NCBI GenBank assembly: GCA_937898895.1
Contig: CALDKL010000333.1
Span: 1-6,682 of the forward strand
DNA: 6,682 nt
Direction: 5' to 3'
From: an uncultured Verrucomicrobiae bacterium
GTDB lineage: Bacteria; Verrucomicrobiota; Verrucomicrobiia; Verrucomicrobiales; DEV007
The position numbers and the translations under genes are program-made. Under the pieces are notes generated by a model. That model saw only the letters and a list, made by a program, of their open reading frames with translations. It did no database searches and had not been told where the DNA came from. Every line of letters begins with the position of its first letter. The stretch's first letter is position 1. Positions 1-6,682 of this stretch are shown here, in pieces.

Positions 1-148
1 TGCTGCTTGGTCTGACGGCGGCGGTGATCTCGGCCTGGGTACGCGGACTCGACATCGCCTGCGGATGTTTCGGCGGCGAGGAGTTGATGAACTATCCCGT
101 GAAGGTGGCACAGAATCTGGGACTCGTTCTGTGGGGGGCGGCGCTCTG

Positions 149-2053
<1,905 letters not shown>

Positions 2054-2202
2054 GAAATGGGGAGAGAAAGGGGTGACGAAGGTAATGGGGTCATGTCACA
2101 AGGCAAGCCCGCTCTGACAAACCACCGTGTCCGGCGAGGAGGATGGGAAAAACGGGATCTCCGTTTTCCGTCTGCCGGAATTTCGAATAGAGTCTGCGCA
2201 TC
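2054..2202. promoter_or_regulatory. Divergent intergenic region between uup and the NHL-repeat gene
   Basis: These 149 bases separate two divergently read starts, so promoters for both genes are expected here. On the minus strand a TTGTCA-like -35 candidate reads from 2120 to 2115, but I see no good -10 partner at the right spacing. On the plus strand an AT-richer stretch around 2180-2190 (tttcgaatag) lies about 15 bases before the start and could be part of a -10 region. Neither is convincing. The last 22 bases before the uup start are pyrimidine-rich on its coding strand. The region also holds the hairpin listed separately. Confidence 0.4.
2146..2169. other. Small inverted repeat upstream of the NHL-repeat gene
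   Basis: The arm AAAACGG (2149-2155) is the exact reverse complement of CCGTTTT (2161-2167), with a 5-base loop GATCT. Two more G-C pairs (2146-2147 with 2168-2169) form if one A (2148) bulges out. It lies 34 bases before the propeller gene's start and 93 bases from the uup start, both of which point away from it. It is therefore not placed as a terminator for either gene and could be an operator or a chance palindrome. No regulator can be named. Confidence 0.3.
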
Positions 2203-3651
2203 ATGAACGTCCCTGTCTCCGTCCTGAGCCTCGTTGCCTTTGCTGTCCCGATTCTGGCTGGGCCGCAAACCCATGATGCGGCTGTGAGCGTGCTGGGCCA
2301 GGCGGATCTCGCTGCCGAGATTTCGACGAATCCGCCGACGGACCGGTCGTTCGACAATGCAGATGGAGTGGCGGTGGATACGACCAGCGGAAAGCTCTTT
2401 GTCGCCGACAGCGAGAATCACCGCATTCTGCGTTTTTCTGCATCCGCAGCCTATCAGACGAATGCCGGGGCCGAGGCCGTCTTCGGGCAAGCGGGGTTCT
2501 CCGATCGGCAGCCGAATCGCGGGTTGGCGCAGCCCTCGGCGAATACGCTGTGCAATCCCTCGGCACTTGCTTGTGACTCCCAGGGACGGCTGTGGGTCTG
2601 CGACTTCGGAAATGCCCGGGTTCTTCGCTTTGATGGGGCTTCGGAGAAACCTTCGGGAACGGCGACGGCAGACGGAGTCATCGGGCAAGCGGATTTTACC
2701 TCGCGTGTCACGGCGACACGACAAGTCGGCGACGGTGGCTTTGAAAACCCTGCCGGGATTGCGGTCGATGACCAGGGCCATCTCTGGGTGGGGGATGCCT
2801 CCCACCCGAAAGTGATGCGGTTCGACGATGCCGCCACGCTCGGAAATGTCTACGATGGAGCGGCCCATGGCTATTTCGGGCGAGTGGAGGCAGGTGAATT
2901 TGTCACGGCGACCACGGCGGAGGGCTTTGGGTCGGGGCCGGGAGGAATCGGCCTCGACGAGCAGGGCAGGCTCTGGGTTTCCGATCCCACAAACAACCGG
3001 GTGCTCCGTTTTGATGCGGCTCTGACGAAGGCGGATGGTGCCGATGCGGATGGAGTCCTCGGGCAGATCGCTCTCGATGCGTCCGCTTTCACCGATCCTC
3101 CGACGGCTTCGTCTCTGTCCGCTCCGTATTCGGTCACAGCCGCTCCGGGGGGGACGGTATGGGTCAGCGATTTCGTCAACAATCGCGTTTTGGGATTTGT
3201 CGATGCGGCTTCGAAGGAAAACGGAGCGAATGCCGAGATCGTGCTCGGGCAGGCGGATTTCGTGTCCGGCGACTCCCTGCCGAATTCGGCGCGGACGATC
3301 CATTCTCCTTCTCAGATCGCGGTCGGGCGAGAGGGCAGCCTCTTCGTTGCGCAGTTTCGGATGGAAGGTCTCGTCAAACGCTGGTCGGATCCTGTCTCGA
3401 TCACCGCCCCCTTCGTTCGCACTGCCTCCCGGGGCGGTCGGGTCACCTTGCGAGGAACGGCCTCGGGAGCCATCCGGGTCGAGTATCAGGTGAGGGGACG
3501 GGGCGGATTCAGGGCTGCGCAGGGCACTGCAAACGCCTGGTCCGTCCGTCTCACCGGGTTGAAAGGCAAGCACACCCTCGTTTTCATTCGTTCCGTCGCC
3601 TTCGATGATCGCCTCGCCACTGCACAGGTGAGGGTGCGGAAACCACGATGA
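2203..3651 (+). CDS. Exported NHL-repeat beta-propeller protein with C-terminal Ig-like domain
   Basis: A 482-residue protein. The hydrophobic N-terminus (MNVPVSVLSLVAFAVPILAG) looks like a Sec signal, although it lacks the usual early positive charge; cleavage near residue 20 is likely. Residues 54-394 hold six NHL-like repeats of the form GIAVD-x-GxLWVxDxxNNRVLRFD, starting near residues 54, 118, 182, 245, 307 and 368. This fits one six-bladed propeller. Before each repeat comes a variant of VLGQADF (glycines at 32, 95, 161, 226, 287 and 349; the fourth is degenerate, FGR). Residues about 398-482 are beta-rich and resemble bacterial Ig-like modules. NHL propellers usually bind proteins, glycans or nucleic acids or serve as scaffolds, and some are lyases; nothing here identifies a ligand or catalytic site. 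It acts in the periplasm, on the surface or outside the cell. The start at 2203 is chosen because the signal follows directly; no clear Shine-Dalgarno sequence is present. Neighbours do not reveal its job. Confidence 0.85.
   Translation: MNVPVSVLSLVAFAVPILAGPQTHDAAVSVLGQADLAAEISTNPPTDRSFDNADGVAVDTTSGKLFVADSENHRILRFSASAAYQTNAGAEAVFGQAGFSDRQPNRGLAQPSANTLCNPSALACDSQGRLWVCDFGNARVLRFDGASEKPSGTATADGVIGQADFTSRVTATRQVGDGGFENPAGIAVDDQGHLWVGDASHPKVMRFDDAATLGNVYDGAAHGYFGRVEAGEFVTATTAEGFGSGPGGIGLDEQGRLWVSDPTNNRVLRFDAALTKADGADADGVLGQIALDASAFTDPPTASSLSAPYSVTAAPGGTVWVSDFVNNRVLGFVDAASKENGANAEIVLGQADFVSGDSLPNSARTIHSPSQIAVGREGSLFVAQFRMEGLVKRWSDPVSITAPFVRTASRGGRVTLRGTASGAIRVEYQVRGRGGFRAAQGTANAWSVRLTGLKGKHTLVFIRSVAFDDRLATAQVRVRKPR
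2293..3384 (+). repeat. Six tandem propeller-blade repeats (protein-level) within the NHL gene
   Basis: The encoded protein repeats every 61-66 residues (glycine of the GQ motif at 32, 95, 161, 226, 287, 349). Each unit has a GQADF-like motif, a variable loop often containing proline and asparagine, and an NHL core ending in RVLRF or a variant. Similarity is clear in protein but weak in DNA, so the duplications are old or strongly diverged. Unit 4 has lost the Q of GQ and unit 6 has a poorer NHL end (GLVKRW). Confidence 0.8.
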
Positions 3652-3661
3652 CTTGGCACCA

Positions 3662-4390
3662 TCAAATCCCGACTGCGGTGCGCCAGACGCGTGCCATCAG
3701 TCCGTGACCAGCCTGGGTCGGATGCACGCCATCGGCGGCCCAGTAGGCGGGTTCCGTGCCTGCCTTGACGGCCGCATTGAAGGCTTCCTGAAAGGGCACC
3801 CAGATTGCGCCGGCGGCTTTCGCCACGTCGGAGGCAATGGCCCGGCGCGTTTCAAATTCGGGAAACCAGGAGTCATTCACCGCCCCGCAGCGCAGTACAA
3901 AGGGCTCGCAAACGACGAGGGTGATTCCGGGCAGGGCTTGTCTTGTCTGTTCGAGCAGGGCGGCAAATCCGTCCCGGTAGACTTCGGGAGTGCCGTCGTA
4001 TTTCTTGTTCAGCTTGTGCCAAAGGTCGTTCACGCCGATGAGGATGCTGAGAAGGTTGGGCTTCAGGGCGAGACAATCGTTTTGCCAGCGAGCCGCGAGA
4101 TCGGGCACCTTGTTGCCGGAGATTCCCCGGTTGTAGATGGACAGGCCGAGGGAGGCATGATCGGCGAGGAGTTGGCCGGCGAGGTGGAAGGGATATCCGC
4201 GACCGAGCATCGCCGGATGGTTGGCGGTGGCCTCGGATTTGCGATCGCGTCCCGCATCGGTGATCGAGTCTCCCTGGAAGAGGATCGTGGCACCGGGATC
4301 GAGCGATGGCGCGGCGGCGCGAGCCTGGCGGAAGGGGAGAGCGGCGGCTGAGGCAGCGGCGGTGGCGGCGAGCAGGTGGCGGCGGTTCAT
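3662..4390 (-). CDS. SGNH/GDSL-type hydrolase (probable carbohydrate esterase), Tat-exported
   Basis: A 242-residue protein. The N-terminus MNRRHLLAATAAASAAALPF, followed by an alanine-rich cleavage region near ARA (23-25), looks like a twin-arginine signal. The SGNH blocks are all present: GDSITD with nucleophile S42 (block I), G89 in NRGISGNK (block II), N121 in GVND (block III), and D220-G-V-H223 (block V, catalytic Asp and His). Such enzymes hydrolyse O-acetyl or other ester bonds. It lies 35 bases downstream of the pectate lyase on the same strand, which suggests it removes acetyl groups from pectin or a side-chain glycan, as rhamnogalacturonan acetylesterases do; this is inference, and the sequence alone does not fix the substrate. 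The ATG at 4388-4390 begins the Tat signal directly. No Shine-Dalgarno sequence is present, and the 16 bases before the start are almost all pyrimidines. The 3' end is 10 bases from the convergent NHL gene. Confidence 0.88.
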   Translation of the reverse strand: MNRRHLLAATAAASAAALPFRQARAAAPSLDPGATILFQGDSITDAGRDRKSEATANHPAMLGRGYPFHLAGQLLADHASLGLSIYNRGISGNKVPDLAARWQNDCLALKPNLLSILIGVNDLWHKLNKKYDGTPEVYRDGFAALLEQTRQALPGITLVVCEPFVLRCGAVNDSWFPEFETRRAIASDVAKAAGAIWVPFQEAFNAAVKAGTEPAYWAADGVHPTQAGHGLMARVWRTAVGI

Positions 4391-4425
4391 GAAGAAAGGG
4401 AGGAGCGGATTCGGGAGTCGGCGAC
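4391..4425 (-). promoter_or_regulatory. Short pyrimidine-rich spacer between pectate lyase and esterase genes
   Basis: The 35 bases between the lyase stop and the esterase ATG contain no terminator hairpin and no purine-rich ribosome binding site. On the coding strand 15 of the last 16 bases before the ATG are pyrimidines. The short gap supports co-transcription of the two genes. Confidence 0.5.
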
Positions 4426-5859
4426 TCAGGGATTGGCTTTGGCGGCAGCGTTCACGTAAGCCGTCATCGCGTTGAAGCGTTTCACAAAGAGTTCGGCGCT
4501 GATCTTGCCATCGTCAACCCAGACTCCGTCGGCGTTGGCGGATTCGAGAGCGGTTTTCACCTTTCCGCGGAGGTTGCCCATCACTTTCCTCCACCGTTCC
4601 GGCGAATCGGGATCTTTCTGAGAGGCGAGCACGTCCTCGCGCGGGCGGGCGAGATCCGACCGGAGGCGCTCGATCGTGCTGCCGGTGTATTCGGGTTGGA
4701 ATCCGTAATGGCTTGGCAGATTCGAATCGTCGTAGGTCAGTTTGTAGGTCTCCGCCTCGCAGTAGAGAGGTCGGTTCGTCCCAAACTCATAGAAACGCGA
4801 CCACCGCCCATTTGGCAGCCTGGCTTTCTCGAGCCAATCGAGGGCACGGGGAATGGTGGATCGATATTTTTCCTCGCCGGTTGCCAGCCAGATTTCGAAG
4901 AGGGTGAAACAGGCTCCGAGCGACTCGACCGAACTCACCGCAGGCGGCTCGAACTTGCGTGCCCACATCGGGACCATTTCCTTGTTGTATTGCTGCGCCC
5001 AGGCCGGTTGCTCGCCCTCGAACTGGGCGAGAAGAAGGAAATCGCCGCATCGTTTCGCTGAATCGAGGTATCGGGCCTCGCCTGTGAGTTGGTGGGCGCG
5101 CAGGAGCAGTTCGACGATCACCTGGAGATTGCCATCGTTGAGCGTGTGGTAGTCGGTGTATTTCTCTCGGGGGAATTCCCGCGACCAGGTGGAGGGAATC
5201 ACTGCTTTCTTTACGATGCCATCCGGCGGAGCCGCCGTGCTGAAGTCCTGGGGCCAGGATCCGATCGTTGTCTGGGCCGCGAGGAGATGGTCGAGGGCAT
5301 ATTTCAATCCCTCCTGCAGGGCGACATCCTCCCGACCGGCCGGGTCATGGGCCAGTTCGAGAAGAAAAAGCATGGCCGACTGCGATTTGTTGTCGTCGAG
5401 GGTCGAGGAATTGTGTTGTTTGCCCTGCTCCGTCACCCCCGCCAGGACTTCCTGACGAAGCCACCATTTTTCGGGATCGCCTCCCTCGAAATCGAAATCA
5501 TCCGGCCATCCGCCCGACTCGAGCTGGCAATCGAGGAGCGCTTTGGCGGCACCCCGCGCCCCATTGAGATAGGCCTCATCCCCCGTAGCCTGCCAGGCCT
5601 TCAGCATCGCCAGACCCACCGTGGTGGTGCCCTGCGGCTGGATCGATAGAATCGTGCGGCTCGATTTGCTTTCGACGAAGGCGAGGCTCAGGTCCGTCTT
5701 CCACTCCCGGGCATATCCCCCGTGCGAGGCGAGTTTGGCGACATAGTAGTCGTTGGCCTTGCGCATCGCGGATTTCACGATGGCGGGGTCGGGAAGGTCC
5801 TCCGCAAGCGCGAGGGAAACGACGGGAAATACGCAGGCGAGGAGAAGTGAAGGCTTCAT
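4426..5859 (-). CDS. Secreted pectate lyase, polysaccharide lyase family 10-like
   Basis: A 477-residue protein with a Sec signal (MKPSLLLACVFPVVSLALA, likely cut after ALA at 17-19). The body is helical and aromatic-rich and carries landmarks of pectic acid lyases (PL10, alpha/alpha toroid): ESGGWPDDF (115-122), STLDDNKSQS (152-161), GSWPQDF (200-206), YTDYHTLNDGN (234-244), QPAWAQQY (284-291), ARKFEPP (300-306), RFYEFGTNRPLY (355-366) and the late SHYGF (383-387). Acidic residues in DDN and LND would bind calcium and substrate, and an arginine such as R301 or R356 could be the catalytic base; these placements are inferred by analogy. The product cleaves polygalacturonate by beta-elimination outside the cytoplasm. 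The reading frame stays open upstream to 6171, but the start at 5857-5859 is chosen because it begins the signal peptide and the longer form would overlap nspC. No Shine-Dalgarno sequence is seen. Residues 395-477 form a charged helical tail. It probably shares a transcript with the SGNH esterase. Confidence 0.8.
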   Translation of the reverse strand: MKPSLLLACVFPVVSLALAEDLPDPAIVKSAMRKANDYYVAKLASHGGYAREWKTDLSLAFVESKSSRTILSIQPQGTTTVGLAMLKAWQATGDEAYLNGARGAAKALLDCQLESGGWPDDFDFEGGDPEKWWLRQEVLAGVTEQGKQHNSSTLDDNKSQSAMLFLLELAHDPAGREDVALQEGLKYALDHLLAAQTTIGSWPQDFSTAAPPDGIVKKAVIPSTWSREFPREKYTDYHTLNDGNLQVIVELLLRAHQLTGEARYLDSAKRCGDFLLLAQFEGEQPAWAQQYNKEMVPMWARKFEPPAVSSVESLGACFTLFEIWLATGEEKYRSTIPRALDWLEKARLPNGRWSRFYEFGTNRPLYCEAETYKLTYDDSNLPSHYGFQPEYTGSTIERLRSDLARPREDVLASQKDPDSPERWRKVMGNLRGKVKTALESANADGVWVDDGKISAELFVKRFNAMTAYVNAAAKANP

Positions 5860-6070
5860 GGAGACTAACGGGATTCGAGCATCCGCAATCAGCATCCTCC
5901 GGAAAAATCCGGGTTGGCGGAATACCATCGGGCACGGCGGCGGATGCGACGTGTCCGGAGAAAAAGACAGGGCGAGTGAAACACCATCGTGGTGACCGTA
6001 GGATGCGGGCGCGGCGGTGGCAAGGGCAATCGGCTCTCTCGCGCGAACGCGGAGACGCACCGTCTCCGGC
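5860..6070 (-). promoter_or_regulatory. Intergenic region between nspC and the pectate lyase gene
   Basis: These 211 bases hold no convincing gene. They contain the terminator-like hairpin at 6050-6068, a short perfect palindrome CACCA-TCG-TGGTG (5982-5994), and a CCGGA-AAAA-TCCGG hairpin (5899-5912). The promoter for the lyase-esterase pair is expected here. On the minus strand I see TTGCGG (5888-5883) but no good -10 box at matching distance, so the promoter is not assigned. The palindromes could be operator sites, but nothing identifies a regulator. Confidence 0.4.
6050..6068 (-). terminator. Terminator-like hairpin just after nspC
   Basis: CGGAGACG (6050-6057) and CGTCTCCG (6061-6068) form a perfect 8-pair stem with a 3-base loop. 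On the transcribed minus strand it begins 2 bases after the nspC stop codon. The position is right for an intrinsic terminator, but no T-run follows, so it may instead be a 3'-end stabilising structure or act with another factor. Confidence 0.42.
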
Positions 6071-6682
6071 TCACCCCAGCCGCGTCCGGTAGTCTTCGTA
6101 TCCGAACTGCCGCACCCGACCGATCTCTCCGTCCTCGCCGAGAATTGCGATGGAGGGCAGCGGCACACCATTGAAGGTGGTCGTCTTCACCATCGTGTAG
6201 TGCGACATGTCGTGGAAGAGGATCCGGTCGCCGATGCGGAGCGGGGCGTCGAAGCTGTAATCGCCGATGACGTCACCCGCGAGACAGGTGGGGCCGCCGA
6301 GGCGGTAGAGATATGGTTTTTCCCCGGGTTCTCCCGCGCCTTCGACGACGGGCCGATAGGGCATCTCGAGGACATCGGGCATGTGGGTGGTCGCCGAGAG
6401 ATCGAGCACGGCGATAGGCATTCCATTTTCGACCAGGTCGATCACGGTTCCTAACAAAACGCCCGTTCCCACTGCGATCGCCTCACCGGGTTCCAGGTAG
6501 ATTTGGAGGTGAGGGTAGCGTTCGCGTGTCTCGCGGATCAGAGAGAGGAGAAGGTCGACATCGTATCCCGGCGAGGTGATGAGATGGCCACCGCCGAAAT
6601 TGAGCCATTTCATCTGCCGGAGCCAGGGATCGAATTTCGCGAAGACGGCCCGCAGCGTTCCCGCGAGGGCCGAGGCACCCTT
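6071..6682 (-). CDS. nspC: Carboxynorspermidine decarboxylase, C-terminal part (5' end outside window)
   Basis: The frame stays open to the right edge and gives 203 residues ending at TGA (6071-6073); an internal ATG at 6611-6613 is not the start, since ALAGTLRAVFAKFDPWLRQ continues family-like sequence before it. NspC is a PLP-dependent fold III decarboxylase that converts carboxynorspermidine or carboxyspermidine to norspermidine or spermidine in the cytoplasm. Visible motifs include KWLNFGGGH (glycine-rich cofactor phosphate site), YLEPGEA, TTHMPDVLEMPYRP, LGGPTCLAGDVIGDYSF (active-site cysteine encoded at 6284-6286) and HYTMVKTTTFNG. The TTHMPDVLEMPYRP and PTCLAGDVIGDYSF segments are close to the NspC consensus and set it apart from diaminopimelate or ornithine decarboxylases. 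The partner carboxynorspermidine dehydrogenase is often adjacent and could lie to the right. A hairpin follows the gene. Confidence 0.93.
   Translation of the reverse strand, partial: KGASALAGTLRAVFAKFDPWLRQMKWLNFGGGHLITSPGYDVDLLLSLIRETRERYPHLQIYLEPGEAIAVGTGVLLGTVIDLVENGMPIAVLDLSATTHMPDVLEMPYRPVVEGAGEPGEKPYLYRLGGPTCLAGDVIGDYSFDAPLRIGDRILFHDMSHYTMVKTTTFNGVPLPSIAILGEDGEIGRVRQFGYEDYRTRLG

Noticed and set aside
3653..4351. Open frame of 232 codons on the plus strand opposite the SGNH gene
   Set aside because: It is antisense to an ORF with all four SGNH blocks and a Tat signal; its own product has no recognisable features.
5833..5835. Possible lipobox cysteine (LLAC, residue 9) in the pectate lyase signal peptide
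   Set aside because: The cysteine is too close to the N-terminus for a normal lipoprotein signal, and a good signal peptidase I site (ALA before E20) follows the hydrophobic core.
5899..5912. Short CCGGA-AAAA-TCCGG hairpin in the nspC-lyase gap
   Set aside because: With five pairs in GC-rich DNA it is likely by chance, and it has no T-run or link to a start or stop.
5860..6171. Upstream 104-codon extension of the pectate lyase frame
   Set aside because: It would overlap the nspC 3' end, has a low-complexity Arg/Pro/Ser composition, and would bury the clear signal peptide that begins at 5859.

Overview
The window (6682 bases, high GC) is chromosomal-looking DNA from a Gram-negative-type heterotroph. 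A secreted family 10-like pectate lyase, a Tat-exported SGNH esterase, a secreted NHL-type beta-propeller protein, NspC-type polyamine synthesis and start codons without Shine-Dalgarno sequences would fit the Planctomycetota/Verrucomicrobiota group, more likely Verrucomicrobiota. That assignment is inference; there is no rRNA or marker gene. I see no tRNA, CRISPR array, insertion sequence or phage gene.

Layout. (1) Positions 3-200, plus strand: the last 65 residues of a MauE/DoxX-type redox-associated membrane protein, running in from the left edge. (2) 149-2053, minus: a complete Uup-type ABC-F ATPase, whose 3' end overlaps the first gene tail to tail by 52 bases. (3) 2054-2202: a divergent promoter region with a small hairpin. 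(4) 2203-3651, plus: an exported protein with six NHL-like repeats and a C-terminal Ig-like domain. (5) 3662-4390, minus: an SGNH/GDSL hydrolase with a Tat-like signal. (6) 4426-5859, minus: a pectate lyase related to polysaccharide lyase family 10. (7) 5860-6070: a 211-base gap with a terminator-like hairpin. (8) 6071-6682, minus: the C-terminal 203 residues of carboxynorspermidine decarboxylase (NspC), whose 5' end lies beyond the right edge.

How the genes work together. The pectate lyase and SGNH esterase are 35 bases apart on the same strand and probably form a small pectin-degradation operon, in which the lyase cuts the galacturonan backbone and the esterase may remove acetyl groups. NspC belongs to spermidine/norspermidine synthesis and is separated from the lyase by a hairpin and a gap long enough for a promoter. 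Uup (ribosome-associated or DNA-related ATPase) and the propeller protein have no evident functional link and share only a divergent control region. Both convergent junctions (149-200 and 3652-3661) lack room for a conventional terminator.

I did not find a clear undescribed system. The most notable points are the lyase-esterase pair with an atypical lyase active-site region, the regular propeller repeat with its GQADF-like motif, the overlapping convergent gene ends, and pyrimidine-rich leaders in place of ribosome binding sites. The long open frames opposite uup and the propeller gene look like GC-driven shadows.
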